Below are positions 25,431 to 33,960 of a stretch of 64,000 nt of DNA, one piece after another. The stretch is from an uncultured Anaeromusa sp. (GTDB lineage Bacteria > Bacillota > Negativicutes > Anaeromusales > Anaeromusaceae). The stretch covers positions 1,961,520 through 2,025,519 of the forward strand of contig NZ_OY781460.1 in NCBI RefSeq assembly GCF_963676855.1. Reading direction: 5' to 3'. The notes under the pieces are model-generated. The model was not told where the DNA came from. It did not search any database and was given only the letters and a program-made list of their open reading frames with translations. Position numbers and translations under genes: made by a program. Within the stretch, counting starts at the first letter, position 1. Every line of letters starts with the position of its first letter.

Positions 25431-27074
25431 ATGAGCAATGAAGTTTTGAAAGAAAAATTGGCAGCCTATGCAGCCAAAGTGGAAAAGGCTATTGCGAAAA
25501 ATCCTGAACGCGGTAACCTGGCCCATAATCGTCTCTACACTCCGTTGGATATCGAAGGAACCGACTATGTCAATGATATCGGATTCCCGGGATCCTATCC
25601 CTTCACCCGTGGCGTACAGCCTACCATGTACCGTGGCCGTTTCTGGACCATGCGTATGTATGCCGGCTTCTCCACGGCGGAAGAATCCAACAAGCGTTAC
25701 CGTTACCTGCTCGAATCGGGCAGTACCGGCCTGTCTTGCGCATTTGACCTGCCGACTCAGATCGGTTACGATTCTGACGATGATATGGCTGAAGGCGAAG
25801 TAGGCAAGGTTGGCGTGGCTATCGACTCGCTGGCTGACATGGAAATTCTCTTTGACAAGATTGATCTAAGCAAAGTATCCACTTCCATGACCATTAATGC
25901 GCCGGCTTCGGTACTGTTGGCCATGTACATCGCTGTTGGCGAAAAACAGGGCGTCAGCGCTGACAAACTGCGCGGCACCATCCAAAATGACATTCTAAAA
26001 GAGTATGCGGCTCGCGGCACTTATATTTTCCCGCCTAAGCCGTCCATGCGTCTGATCACCAATATTTTCGAGTATTGCTCGAAAAACGTTCCCTTGTGGA
26101 ACACCATCTCTATCTCCGGCTATCACATTCGTGAAGCTGGTTCGACTGCTTCCCAAGAAATCGCGTTCACTATCGCCAACGGCATTGCCTATGTCGATGC
26201 GGCTATTAAAGCTGGCCTGAATGTTGATGATTTCGCCGGACGTCTGTCCTTCTTCTGGAATGCTCATAACAACGTGTTGGAAGAAGTTGCGAAATTCCGC
26301 GCTTCTCGCCGCGTTTGGGCTAAAATCATGAAAGAGCGTTTTGGCGCTACGAATCCTCGTTCCTGGATGCTGCGTGTGCATACCCAGACTGCCGGCTCTA
26401 TGCTGACAGCGCAACAGCCGGACAACAACATTGTCCGCGTGGCTTTGCAGACCGCAGCAGCCGTTCTCGGCGGTACGCAGTCCCTGCATACCAACTCTAA
26501 GGACGAAGCGTTGGCACTGCCTACGGAAGCTTCCGTACGCGTTGCTTTGCGTACCCAGCAGATTGTCGCTTATGAAAGCGGCTTGGCGGACGTTGTTGAT
26601 CCGTTGGGCGGCTCCTACTATGTAGAAGCTTTGACCAGCCAGATCGAAAGCGAAGCTCTTGACTACATCAAGAAAATTGATGATCTGGGCGGCGCCGTTG
26701 TTGCTATTGAAAAAGCCTATGTCCAAAAAGAAATTCAGGACAGCGCTTACAAATGGCAAATGGAAGTGGAACGCAAAGAGCGCGTCATCGTTGGCGTCAA
26801 CAAGTTCCAAATCGAAGAAAAGCCTGTTGAAGGTCTGCTGAAAATCGACGAATCCGTCGGTAAATTGCAGAAGGATAAACTGGCAAAATTGCGTGCAAAA
26901 CGCGACAATGCGGCTGTTAACGCCAAATTGGCTGCTTTGGAAGTGGCTTGCAAAGGCGAAGACAATCTTATGCCTTTGATTTTGGATGCAGTTAAAGCAT
27001 ATGCCACTTTGGGCGAAGTTTGCGGCGTAATGCGTAAAGTATTCGGCGAATACCAACCAGGAAGCACCCTGTAA
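25431..27074 (+). CDS. Methylmalonyl-CoA mutase, large (catalytic) subunit
   Basis: The 547-aa catalytic subunit of a two-subunit, B12-dependent mutase that interconverts succinyl-CoA and (R)-methylmalonyl-CoA. It contains the TIM-barrel substrate-binding region with [17 protein letters not shown] near residue 71 and the [13 protein letters not shown] segment. The Tyr of RMYAGF (near residue 77) matches methylmalonyl-CoA mutases, where isobutyryl-CoA mutases have Phe, as I recall from the family. The B12-binding domain is absent and is supplied by the next gene, as in archaeal and anaerobic types. ATG 25431 follows AAAGGAGG at 25413-25420. Confidence 0.95.
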   Translation: MSNEVLKEKLAAYAAKVEKAIAKNPERGNLAHNRLYTPLDIEGTDYVNDIGFPGSYPFTRGVQPTMYRGRFWTMRMYAGFSTAEESNKRYRYLLESGSTGLSCAFDLPTQIGYDSDDDMAEGEVGKVGVAIDSLADMEILFDKIDLSKVSTSMTINAPASVLLAMYIAVGEKQGVSADKLRGTIQNDILKEYAARGTYIFPPKPSMRLITNIFEYCSKNVPLWNTISISGYHIREAGSTASQEIAFTIANGIAYVDAAIKAGLNVDDFAGRLSFFWNAHNNVLEEVAKFRASRRVWAKIMKERFGATNPRSWMLRVHTQTAGSMLTAQQPDNNIVRVALQTAAAVLGGTQSLHTNSKDEALALPTEASVRVALRTQQIVAYESGLADVVDPLGGSYYVEALTSQIESEALDYIKKIDDLGGAVVAIEKAYVQKEIQDSAYKWQMEVERKERVIVGVNKFQIEEKPVEGLLKIDESVGKLQKDKLAKLRAKRDNAAVNAKLAALEVACKGEDNLMPLILDAVKAYATLGEVCGVMRKVFGEYQPGSTL

Positions 27075-27102
27075 GCGATAGAGTTAGGAGGCACAGCGAA
27101 CG

Positions 27103-27495
27103 ATGGAGAAAAAAATTCGTATATTAGTAGCTAAACCGGGCCTTGACGGTCATGACCGCGGCGCAAAAGTCGTGGCTCGCGCTCTGCGTGATGCAGGTTT
27201 TGAGGTTATTTATACCGGCCTGCGCCAAACGGTGGAACAAATTGTAGAGACATCTCTGCAAGAGGACGTGGATGTAGTGGCTCTGAGCCTGCTGTCCGGT
27301 GCTCACAATACTCTTTTCCCGAAAGTCATTGCAGGCTTGAAGGAAAAAGACATGGCGGACGTATTGGTTGTTGGCGGCGGCGTTATCCCCGACAGCGACA
27401 TTCCGTTCCTGAAGGAAGCCGGCGTAGCCGCTGTCTTTACCCCGGGAACTTCCACCGCTGACATCGTAGCCTTTATCAACGAAAACGTAAAATAA
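27103..27495 (+). CDS. Methylmalonyl-CoA mutase, small B12-binding subunit
   Basis: A 130-aa cobalamin-binding protein with the base-off signature DGHDRG near residue 16, the SLLSGAHN segment and the GGGVIPDSD loop, all in contact with the B12 tail. It completes the mutase with the large subunit encoded 28 bp upstream. ATG 27103 has AGGAGGCACAGCG before it. Two small hairpins follow in the gap before meaB. The N-terminus begins directly with the Rossmann-type domain, so nothing is missing. Confidence 0.95.
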   Translation: MEKKIRILVAKPGLDGHDRGAKVVARALRDAGFEVIYTGLRQTVEQIVETSLQEDVDVVALSLLSGAHNTLFPKVIAGLKEKDMADVLVVGGGVIPDSDIPFLKEAGVAAVFTPGTSTADIVAFINENVK

Positions 27496-27502
27496 GCGTT
27501 TT

Positions 27503-27558
27503 AGCCTGCGTAGGCTATGTTAGGAATGTGTGGCCGTCCGTCCTTAGGCGGGCGGCCA
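27503..27558 (+). other. Two intercistronic hairpins between mutase small subunit and meaB
   Basis: AGCCTGCGTAGGCT (27503-27516) and TGGCCGTCCG (27531-27540) with CGGGCGGCCA (27549-27558) can form two separate stems. Neither is followed by a U-run, so they are not good terminators. The second ends directly before AAGGTGG, the likely ribosome binding site of meaB, so it could affect mRNA stability or meaB translation. Confidence 0.5.
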
Positions 27559-27577
27559 TAAGGTGGTGCATTTGCCA

Positions 27578-28516
27578 ATGAATATTGCAGAACAAGTGCT
27601 AGCTGGATCCCGGAGAGCGCTCTCTAAGGCGATTACCGCCGTGGAGAATGAGTACGATACAGCGCTTGATATTATGAAAGCATTGTATCCTCATACTGGC
27701 CGGGCTCATGTTATCGGCATCACCGGGGCGCCGGGAGCTGGTAAAAGTACATTGACCGACAAGCTTGCCAAAGCGTATCGTCGCCAAGGCAAGAAAGTAG
27801 GCATTATTGCTATTGATCCTACAAGTCCCTTTTCGGGCGGCGCCATTTTAGGCGATCGCATCCGCATGGTGGATCTCACCCTGGATGAGGGCGTATTTAT
27901 TCGCAGTATGGGCACCAGAGGTTCTCTGGGAGGCTTGTCGCGCAAAACGGCGGGAGCCGTGAAAATCCTTGATGCTTTTGGCATGGACGTAATATTTGTT
28001 GAGACCGTCGGCGTTGGTCAGTCAGAAGTCGACATCGTAAAGGCTGCGGACACTACCATCGTAGTGATGGTTCCCGGCCTGGGAGACGACATTCAAGCGA
28101 TCAAAGCGGGCATCTTGGAAATTGGCGATGTCTTTGCTATTAACAAAGCGGACAGGGAAGGAGTCGACAAACTCCATGTCGAATTAGACATGATGCTCGA
28201 CTTAAATCAGGAGCATACCGACTGGAGGCCGCCTGTGAAGCGGACGGTAGCCAGCCGGGATGAAGGCGTAACTGAGCTGGTGGAGACCATAAGTGAACAT
28301 TTTGAGTACCTGCAGACAAGCAACGCCCTAACGGTGCGTCGGCGCGAGCGGACGAAAAATGAGCTGTTGGATTTACTGGACGAGGAAATTGGCAGAAAAG
28401 TTATGCGCCATCTGCAGGAATCTGGAAACTTTGACAATTTGGTTATCCAAGTAGAGCAAAGAGAGAAGGATCCTTATTCGGTGGTGCGTGAAATTTTACA
28501 CCAAGTGTTGCGCTAA
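27578..28516 (+). CDS. meaB: MeaB/ArgK-type GTPase chaperone of the mutase
   Basis: MeaB protects methylmalonyl-CoA mutase and gates delivery of adenosylcobalamin using GTP. The 312-aa protein has the P-loop GAPGAGKSTLTDKL, the IDPTSPFSGGAILGDRIRM segment, VETVGVGQSEVDI (G3-like) and NKADREG as the base-recognition motif. A C-terminal dimerisation arm (LLDLLDEEIGRKVMRHL) is present. I chose ATG 27578, with AAGGTGG 11 bases upstream; GTG 27563 and 27566 overlap that site. It lies directly after the mutase subunits, fitting its role. Confidence 0.93.
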   Translation: MNIAEQVLAGSRRALSKAITAVENEYDTALDIMKALYPHTGRAHVIGITGAPGAGKSTLTDKLAKAYRRQGKKVGIIAIDPTSPFSGGAILGDRIRMVDLTLDEGVFIRSMGTRGSLGGLSRKTAGAVKILDAFGMDVIFVETVGVGQSEVDIVKAADTTIVVMVPGLGDDIQAIKAGILEIGDVFAINKADREGVDKLHVELDMMLDLNQEHTDWRPPVKRTVASRDEGVTELVETISEHFEYLQTSNALTVRRRERTKNELLDLLDEEIGRKVMRHLQESGNFDNLVIQVEQREKDPYSVVREILHQVLR

Positions 28517-28552
28517 TATCCTAGAGCAAGCTTAGAAAGAGGAGGTAGAATC

Positions 28553-28960
28553 GTGTTTAAAGCCTTAAAAGTAGACCATATCGGGATTGCAGTAAAAGAT
28601 CTCGACCAGGCTAAAAAATTCTATACGGAAGTTTTAGGCCTGCAAGCTATGGGCGAAGAAATTGTGGAAGAACAGAAAGTTCGCGTTTGCTTCATTCCTT
28701 GTGGCGATAGCGAAGTGGAATTGTTGGAATCCACTAGCCCAGAAGGCCCGATTGCCAAGTTCATTGAGAAAAAAGGCGAAGGCATTCAGCATGTGGCATT
28801 CCGTGTAGACAATTTGGAAGCTGCGCTTGCTTCTTTAAAAGAGCAGGGTGTTCGTATGATTGACGAAAAACCACGCTATGGTGCCGGTGGAGCCAGCATC
28901 GCCTTCGTACATCCGAAAGCGACCGGCAGTGTGCTGGTGGAGCTGTCCGAGCGCAAATAG
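28553..28960 (+). CDS. mce: Methylmalonyl-CoA epimerase
   Basis: A 135-aa glyoxalase-fold enzyme that interconverts the R and S forms of methylmalonyl-CoA, linking the mutase (R) to the decarboxylase (S). The metal-binding residues are in VDHIGIAVKDL at the N-terminus, GIQHVAFRVDN in the middle and VLVELSE at the C-terminus. The start is GTG 28553 with AGAGGAGGTAG upstream. Length and pattern match the family. Confidence 0.95.
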   Translation: MFKALKVDHIGIAVKDLDQAKKFYTEVLGLQAMGEEIVEEQKVRVCFIPCGDSEVELLESTSPEGPIAKFIEKKGEGIQHVAFRVDNLEAALASLKEQGVRMIDEKPRYGAGGASIAFVHPKATGSVLVELSERK

Positions 28961-28990
28961 ATCATTGCGAGAATCTACAGGAGGTGTACG

Positions 28991-30520
28991 ATGGCTACTG
29001 TTCAGGAAAAAATCCAAGAACTGAAAGCCAATCAGGCTAAAATCATGCAAGCCGGCGGCGCAAAACGTGTTGAAAAGCAACATGCTACCGGTAAGATGAC
29101 GGCCCGTGAGCGCATTGAATTCTTTTTCGACCCCGAAAGCTTTGTGGAATTGGATCAGTTTGTACGGCATCGTTGCGTAAACTTTGGCATGCAGACGAAA
29201 GAAATTCCCGCCGAAGGCGTTATTACCGGCTATGGCACGGTTAATGGCCGCCTGGTGTATGCATTTGCTCAGGATTTCACCTGCGAAGGCGGTTCTTTGG
29301 GTGAAATGCATGCCGCTAAAATCTGTAAAGTGTTGGATCTGTCCTTGAAAATGGGAGCTCCTATCGTTGGCATCAACGATTCCGGCGGCGCTCGTATTCA
29401 AGAAGCGGTTGACGCTTTGGCAGGGTATGGCAAAATTTTCTACAAAAACACTCTGGCATCCGGCGTTGTTCCTCAGATTTCCGTAATCATGGGACCATGT
29501 GCCGGCGGCGCCGTGTACTCTCCGGCTCTGACCGACTTCATCTACATGGTGAAGAACACCAGCCAGATGTTTATTACCGGTCCTGCGGTTATCAAATCCG
29601 TTACGGCGGAAGAAGTGACAGCAGAAGACCTCGGCGGCGCTATGACGCATAACTCCGTATCTGGGGTGGCTCATTTTGCAGCTGAAAACGATCAGGACTG
29701 CCTGGAGCAGATCCAGTACCTGCTGAGCTTCCTGCCCAGCAATAACCTGGAAGAAACTCCGGTTGTGGATACCGGAGACTGCCCAGACCGCATGTCTGAC
29801 GAGCTCAACACCTTGCTGCCGGACAACCCGAACATGCCTTACGACATGTTCGACGTGATCCGTGAAGTGGTGGACAATGGTGAGTTCTATGAATCGCATA
29901 AACATTATGCGCAGAACATCATCACTTGCTTTGCCCGCATGGATGGTCGCGCAGTCGGCATTATTGCCAACCAGCCGAACGTTATGGCTGGCTGCTTAGA
30001 CATCAATGCTTCGGATAAATCCGCGCGGTTTATTCGTTTCTGCGATGCCTTCAATATTCCGATTCTCACCTTGGTTGACGTTCCTGGCTTCTTGCCTGGC
30101 GTTGATCAAGAATATGGCGGCATTATCCGTCATGGTGCCAAAATGCTTTATGCATATTCCGAAGCCAGCGTGCCGAAAGTAACCGTAATTACCCGTAAAG
30201 CGTATGGCGGTTCCTATCTGGCCATGTGCTCTCAGGACTTGGGCGCCGATCAAGTGTTTGCTTGGCCGACTGCTGAGATTGCCGTTATGGGTCCTGCCGG
30301 TGCTGCTAACATCATCTTCCGTAAGGATGCTGATGTGGCTGCAAAAACCGAAAAATATGTTGAAGAGTTCGCAACTCCGTACAAAGCGGCTGAACGCGGC
30401 TTCGTTGACATCGTCATTGAGCCCAAGGAAACTCGTCCGCGCATTATTACGGCCCTCAACATGTTGTCCAGCAAGCGTGAGGCTCGTCCGGCCAAAAAGC
30501 ACGGCAACCTCCCGGTATAA
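28991..30520 (+). CDS. mmdA: Methylmalonyl-CoA decarboxylase, alpha (carboxyltransferase) subunit
   Basis: The 509-aa subunit moves the carboxyl group of (S)-methylmalonyl-CoA onto biotin, giving propionyl-CoA. It has the crotonase-like carboxyltransferase fold with GINDSGGARIQEAVDALAGY in the N-terminal half, MGPCAGGAVYSPALTDF, and in the C-terminal half LVDVPGFLPGVDQEYGGII and RKAYGGSYLAMCSQ. Acyl-CoA carboxylases share this fold, but the nearby biotin carrier, epimerase and mutase genes and the absence of biotin carboxylase favour MmdA, or else the 12S subunit of a transcarboxylase. Start ATG 28991 follows AGGAGGTGTACG. Confidence 0.92.
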   Translation: MATVQEKIQELKANQAKIMQAGGAKRVEKQHATGKMTARERIEFFFDPESFVELDQFVRHRCVNFGMQTKEIPAEGVITGYGTVNGRLVYAFAQDFTCEGGSLGEMHAAKICKVLDLSLKMGAPIVGINDSGGARIQEAVDALAGYGKIFYKNTLASGVVPQISVIMGPCAGGAVYSPALTDFIYMVKNTSQMFITGPAVIKSVTAEEVTAEDLGGAMTHNSVSGVAHFAAENDQDCLEQIQYLLSFLPSNNLEETPVVDTGDCPDRMSDELNTLLPDNPNMPYDMFDVIREVVDNGEFYESHKHYAQNIITCFARMDGRAVGIIANQPNVMAGCLDINASDKSARFIRFCDAFNIPILTLVDVPGFLPGVDQEYGGIIRHGAKMLYAYSEASVPKVTVITRKAYGGSYLAMCSQDLGADQVFAWPTAEIAVMGPAGAANIIFRKDADVAAKTEKYVEEFATPYKAAERGFVDIVIEPKETRPRIITALNMLSSKREARPAKKHGNLPV

Positions 30521-30535
30521 GGAAGGGTGAATGGC

Positions 30536-30694
30536 ATGACAATTGATGCGAAAAATGTAAAACCCGAAGTAGTAGCGGTCATTGCCGCTGCAGTAGCTGC
30601 CATGATGGGTGGACAAGTCAAGGCGCTGCGGATTTCCAACGTCAGCTTGGCGTGGGCTCAAGCTGGACGCAGCAAGAATATGAATTCTCATTGA
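30536..30694 (+). CDS. mmdE: Small MmdE-like (epsilon/OadG C-terminal type) peptide, 52 aa
   Basis: A 52-codon ORF, ATG 30536 to TGA 30692-30694, with GGAAGGG 8 bases upstream. The peptide begins MTIDAKNVKPEVVAVIAAA and ends with WAQAGRSKNMNSH. It resembles the C-terminal part of the delta/gamma subunits of sodium-pumping decarboxylases and the roughly 55-aa epsilon subunit MmdE of Veillonella, which stabilises the complex. It lacks a transmembrane helix and the Asp/Pro-rich linker of MmdD/OadG. Its place between mmdA and the biotin carrier fits the Veillonella order mmdA-D-E-C, with D missing. The assignment rests on pattern and context. Confidence 0.8.
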   Translation: MTIDAKNVKPEVVAVIAAAVAAMMGGQVKALRISNVSLAWAQAGRSKNMNSH

Positions 30695-30739
30695 TTGGTC
30701 TTCTAGATTTATAATCTTATAAATTGGAGGAATTTACAC

Positions 30740-31123
30740 ATGAAAAAATTTAACATTACTGTTAATGGTGCTTCCTATCAGGTAGAAGTAGAAGAAGTTA
30801 TCGCAGCTCCGGCGAAAGCCGCTGCTCCGGCCGCTAAACCGGCTGCTGCCGCTGCTGCTCCGGCCGCTCCTGCTGCCGCTGCTGCTCCGGCTGTTGTTGC
30901 TGATGGCGACACTCCGGTCAAAGCTCCTATGCCTGGCAAAATCATCCGTTTGGTTGCCGAAGCCGGCAAAGCCGTTAAAAAAGGCGACGTGCTGATGATT
31001 CTGGAAGCCATGAAAATGCAGAACGAAATCACAGCTCCTGTTGCGGGCACTCTCAAGTCCCTCAACGCTGCAGCTGGCCAAGGCGTAAAGCCTGGCGATG
31101 TTATCGCTGTTATTGGCAAGTAA
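30740..31123 (+). CDS. mmdC: Biotin carrier (gamma) subunit of methylmalonyl-CoA decarboxylase
   Basis: A 127-aa biotin carboxyl carrier protein. The N-terminal 20 residues are followed by a flexible Ala/Pro-rich linker of about 40 residues and then a biotinyl domain with the attachment site ILEAMKMQNEI (modified Lys near residue 92). It carries the carboxyl group from MmdA to the next partner. TTGGAGG lies before ATG 30740. A strong terminator follows, so the operon ends here; the membrane decarboxylase subunit MmdB, which follows mmdC in Veillonella, is absent. Confidence 0.93.
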   Translation: MKKFNITVNGASYQVEVEEVIAAPAKAAAPAAKPAAAAAAPAAPAAAAAPAVVADGDTPVKAPMPGKIIRLVAEAGKAVKKGDVLMILEAMKMQNEITAPVAGTLKSLNAAAGQGVKPGDVIAVIGK

Positions 31124-31136
31124 GAACCTATAAGGC

Positions 31137-31176
31137 AAAAGGCGCTTCTCCTGACGGGAGAAGCGCCTTTTCTCTT
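31137..31176 (+). terminator. Terminator of the propionate operon
   Basis: AAAAGGCGCTTCTCC (31137-31151) pairs with GGGAGAAGCGCCTTTT (31156-31171) across a 4-base loop, followed by TCTCTTG. It is a strong, textbook rho-independent terminator. Confidence 0.95.
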
Positions 31177-31187
31177 GTTTGCAGCTA

Positions 31188-31217
31188 TTTACAGTGTGTG
31201 AGCAAATAGGGTACAAT
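31188..31217 (+). promoter_or_regulatory. Probable promoter of the DUF4321-maf-radC-mre operon
   Basis: TTTACA (31188-31193) and TACAAT (31212-31217) are 18 bp apart. It lies between the propionate-operon terminator and the first gene of the cell-shape cluster. Confidence 0.6.
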
Positions 31218-31292
31218 AAACCAGAGCGCTTTGAGGCTGCTTCTCTTTTTTCGCAAAGCGTTTAGATAGCATGTAACATAGGAGGAGATTGG

Positions 31293-31574
31293 ATGGCGGT
31301 CCGTACCGGCTCATTGGGCAGGGGATATGGCATGTTAGCGCTCTTTGTAGTAACTGGCGCTGTATTTGGGGGCATGCTGGGAGATTTTTTGGCATCCTCC
31401 GGTTGGCTTAGTCCACTGGCTCCCTATTTGACCAGGAAATTTCCACTTTTGGAAATGCCTCCGGTGCTGGTGAATCTATATGTGCTGCAGATCCAGTTTT
31501 CTTTGTCGTTATATCCCAACTTTATCAGTTTATTGGGTATTATTGCCGCGGTGCTTTTGTTCCGCCGACTATAA
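31293..31574 (+). CDS. DUF4321 family small membrane protein
   Basis: A 93-aa protein with two hydrophobic segments: MLALFVVTGAVFGGMLGDFL near residue 12 and a C-terminal SLYPNFISLLGIIAAVLLF. It fits the DUF4321 family often found ahead of maf and radC in Firmicutes. Function unknown; a role in envelope or cell-shape processes is suggested only by gene order. Start ATG 31293 follows GGAGGAGATTGG. It heads a long unit that continues through maf, radC and mreBCD. Confidence 0.8.
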   Translation: MAVRTGSLGRGYGMLALFVVTGAVFGGMLGDFLASSGWLSPLAPYLTRKFPLLEMPPVLVNLYVLQIQFSLSLYPNFISLLGIIAAVLLFRRL

Positions 31575-31586
31575 GGAGAGAGAGCT

Positions 31587-32153
31587 ATGCAGGTGAAGCT
31601 GGCTTCAGCATCTCCGCGCCGCAAAGAAATTTTGGAGCTGCTGGGGATTCCCTTTAGTATTGAAGTAAGTTCGGTAGAAGAAAAAAACGACGCACCGGTA
31701 CCACCGGATAAGTTGGTATTGGGGCATGCGCGCAGTAAAGCGCTGGATGTGGCGGCACATTCCGATGCGGATACGATTGTCATTGGCGCGGATACGATAG
31801 TGGTATGTGAGGGTGTTGTTTTTGGTAAGCCGTCCGATGCGGAGGACGCCAAGCGTATGCTTACGTTGCTGGCTGCCAGAACCCATCAGGTATATACCGG
31901 CATTGCTGTTGTGAAAGGGAAACAAATTTGGAGTCATTGTGAAAAAACCGAGGTGGATATGGGACCTGTTAACGAAAGGGAATTGGCGGCTTATATAGCA
32001 ACCGGCGAACCTTTGGACAAGGCGGGGGCATATGCCATTCAGGGCCAAGGGGCTCGTTTTATTCGCGGCATCCGAGGTTGCTATCAAAATGTAGTGGGGT
32101 TGCCGTTGTTTGCGCTTGTCGATCTTTTACGTCAGACCGACCTTTCCTTGTGA
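31587..32153 (+). CDS. maf: Maf-type nucleotide pyrophosphatase
   Basis: A 188-aa house-cleaning enzyme that hydrolyses non-canonical or methylated nucleoside triphosphates. It has the N-terminal LASASPRRKEILELLGI motif, the conserved IGADTIVVCEGVVFGKP and YAIQGQGARFIRGIRGCYQN. Start ATG 31587 follows AAGGAGAGAGAG. Maf next to radC and mreBCD is a classic arrangement; Maf has been linked to septum control in Bacillus. Confidence 0.95.
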   Translation: MQVKLASASPRRKEILELLGIPFSIEVSSVEEKNDAPVPPDKLVLGHARSKALDVAAHSDADTIVIGADTIVVCEGVVFGKPSDAEDAKRMLTLLAARTHQVYTGIAVVKGKQIWSHCEKTEVDMGPVNERELAAYIATGEPLDKAGAYAIQGQGARFIRGIRGCYQNVVGLPLFALVDLLRQTDLSL

Positions 32154-32173
32154 CGAGGCGGCCGGCGAGGACC

Positions 32174-32857
32174 ATGCGGGAATTGCCGGAAGAAGAACGA
32201 CCTAGGGAAAAAATGCTGCGACTGGGAGCAAAAGGCTTGAGTGATGCAGAATTGTTGGCTATCTTATTACGCACAGGCACAGTGGAAGAGTCAGCATTGT
32301 CCATTGCTCAAGGATTGTTGAAAGAGTATGAGCAGCCGGGAGGCGTAGCTTTATTGGCTGCAGTCAAACCGGAAGACTTGTCGAAGTATAAAGGGATCGG
32401 CAGTGTCAAAGCGATTACGATAACCGCCGCCATTGAATTTGGCAGACGATTGTATGCAAGGCAAGCTTCCGGCGATATAACGAGTATTAGGCAGCCGGAA
32501 GATGCTGCTAATTGGTATTTGCATCAATTACGCTATGTGCAGCAAGAAGAATTTCATGTATTGCTGTTGTCTACCAAGCACCAGGTGTTAGCCAGTTGCT
32601 GCGTAGCCGTTGGCACCATGGATGCAGCCCTTGTAGATCCAAGAAGAGTATTTCAAGAAGCGCTGCGTCATAAGGCTGCTGCTTTGATTCTTGCGCATAA
32701 TCATCCGAGTGGCGATCCTTCACCCAGCAAAGAAGATATTGCCTTGACCTTGCGCCTGGCGGAAGCCGGCAAGCTGTTGGAGCTGCCAGTATTGGACCAT
32801 GTAATCATCGGAGACGGGCGGTTTGTCAGCTTAAAAGAAAAAGGCTTACTTTATTGA
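32174..32857 (+). CDS. radC: RadC-like JAB-domain protein
   Basis: A 227-aa protein with an N-terminal helix-hairpin-helix region ([20 protein letters not shown], then [15 protein letters not shown]) and a C-terminal JAMM metalloprotease-like domain with [16 protein letters not shown]. It was named for DNA repair, but the biochemical role remains unclear. I chose ATG 32174, which gives the canonical N-terminus, with GGCGAGG before it. GTG 32150, overlapping the maf stop by 4 bp, is possible and would add eight residues. Confidence 0.92.
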   Translation: MRELPEEERPREKMLRLGAKGLSDAELLAILLRTGTVEESALSIAQGLLKEYEQPGGVALLAAVKPEDLSKYKGIGSVKAITITAAIEFGRRLYARQASGDITSIRQPEDAANWYLHQLRYVQQEEFHVLLLSTKHQVLASCCVAVGTMDAALVDPRRVFQEALRHKAAALILAHNHPSGDPSPSKEDIALTLRLAEAGKLLELPVLDHVIIGDGRFVSLKEKGLLY

Positions 32858-32901
32858 GAACAGCTAAGAACTATTTTGGTATGATGAAAAGGAGTATGAA
32901 C

Positions 32902-33945
32902 ATGAAACTTTGGAATCCTTTCCGGTCTCTATCGAGGGACATGGGAATTGACTTAGGAACGGCGAACACCTTGGTGCATATGAAGGGGAAAGGCATTGTT
33001 GTGCGTGAGCCTTCGGTTGTGGCTATTCAGAAGGATAGCGGCCAGGTATTGGCTGTTGGCGAAGAAGCAAAACAGATGATCGGCCGTACTCCCGGTAATA
33101 TTGTGGCGATTCGACCGCTGAAGGATGGCGTTATTGCTGATTTCGACGTGACTCATGCGATGTTGAAGTATTTTATTCGTCGTTCGATTGAAACGAATAC
33201 CGTTATTCGCCCGCGGGTGGTTGTGGGCGTTCCTTCTGGCGTTACCGAAGTGGAAAAGCGTGCGGTCATTGATGCTGCTATCCAGGCGGGAGCCAGAGAA
33301 GCCTATTTAATTGAAGAACCGATGGCGGCTGCGATTGGTGCCGGTCTGCCGGTACATGAGCCTATGGGAAATATGGTGGTTGATATTGGCGGCGGGACGA
33401 CGGAAGTAGCGGTCATTTCATTAGGAGGCATTGTGACCAGCCGCTCCATTCGTATAGGCGGCGACGAGATGGATGAAGCTATTGTTAGTTATGTGAAAAA
33501 GAAATACAGTTTAATGATTGGCGAACGTACCGCAGAAGCAGTGAAAATGAAAATTGGCTCAGCGATTACGCGTGAAGAGGATATCGGCATGGAAATCCGT
33601 GGACGGGATTTGGTTTCCGGTTTGCCGAAAACGCTGCATTTGAGATCAAGTGAGGTGCAAACGGCCTTAAGCGAACCAATCAGCGGCATTATTGACGCTG
33701 TGAAAATCACACTGGAAAAAACGCCGCCGGAACTAGCATCAGACATTATGGATCGAGGTATTGTTATGACAGGCGGTGGCGCCTTATTGCATGGTTTGGA
33801 CCGGCTGATAAGCCGGGAAACCGGCATGCCGGTGTACTTGGCGGAAGACCCGCTTTCTTGCGTAGGCATCGGCACAGGCCGCGTTTTGGAAAGCATTGAT
33901 CTTTTGAAGCGCGTATTAATGGCTTCTCCCAAAAAGTTGGGTTAG
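32902..33945 (+). CDS. mreB: Rod shape-determining protein MreB
   Basis: Actin-like ATPase of 347 aa that organises peptidoglycan elongation along the inner membrane. It has the actin-fold motifs [33 protein letters not shown] and, near the C-terminus, [12 protein letters not shown]. The start is ATG 32902, 7 bases after AAAAGGAG; ATG 32896 lies too close to that site. The mreB-mreC-mreD order is standard. Confidence 0.97.
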   Translation: MKLWNPFRSLSRDMGIDLGTANTLVHMKGKGIVVREPSVVAIQKDSGQVLAVGEEAKQMIGRTPGNIVAIRPLKDGVIADFDVTHAMLKYFIRRSIETNTVIRPRVVVGVPSGVTEVEKRAVIDAAIQAGAREAYLIEEPMAAAIGAGLPVHEPMGNMVVDIGGGTTEVAVISLGGIVTSRSIRIGGDEMDEAIVSYVKKKYSLMIGERTAEAVKMKIGSAITREEDIGMEIRGRDLVSGLPKTLHLRSSEVQTALSEPISGIIDAVKITLEKTPPELASDIMDRGIVMTGGGALLHGLDRLISRETGMPVYLAEDPLSCVGIGTGRVLESIDLLKRVLMASPKKLG

Positions 33946-33960
33946 AGAGGAGTCAAAGCC

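Noticed and set aside
25995..27056. Long minus-strand open frame (353 codons) opposite the mutase gene
   Set aside because: Same reasons: an antisense shadow of a highly biased gene with no supporting signals.
28835..29905. Long minus-strand open frame (356 codons) opposite mmdA
   Set aside because: It is a shadow of the codon bias of mmdA, lacks a ribosome binding site, has no recognisable domain and overlaps a certain gene.
30780..30890. GCC/GCT-rich repetitive DNA in the biotin carrier gene as a microsatellite or CRISPR-like repeat
   Set aside because: It encodes the usual Ala/Pro linker of biotin carriers; there are no spacers or fixed-length repeats.
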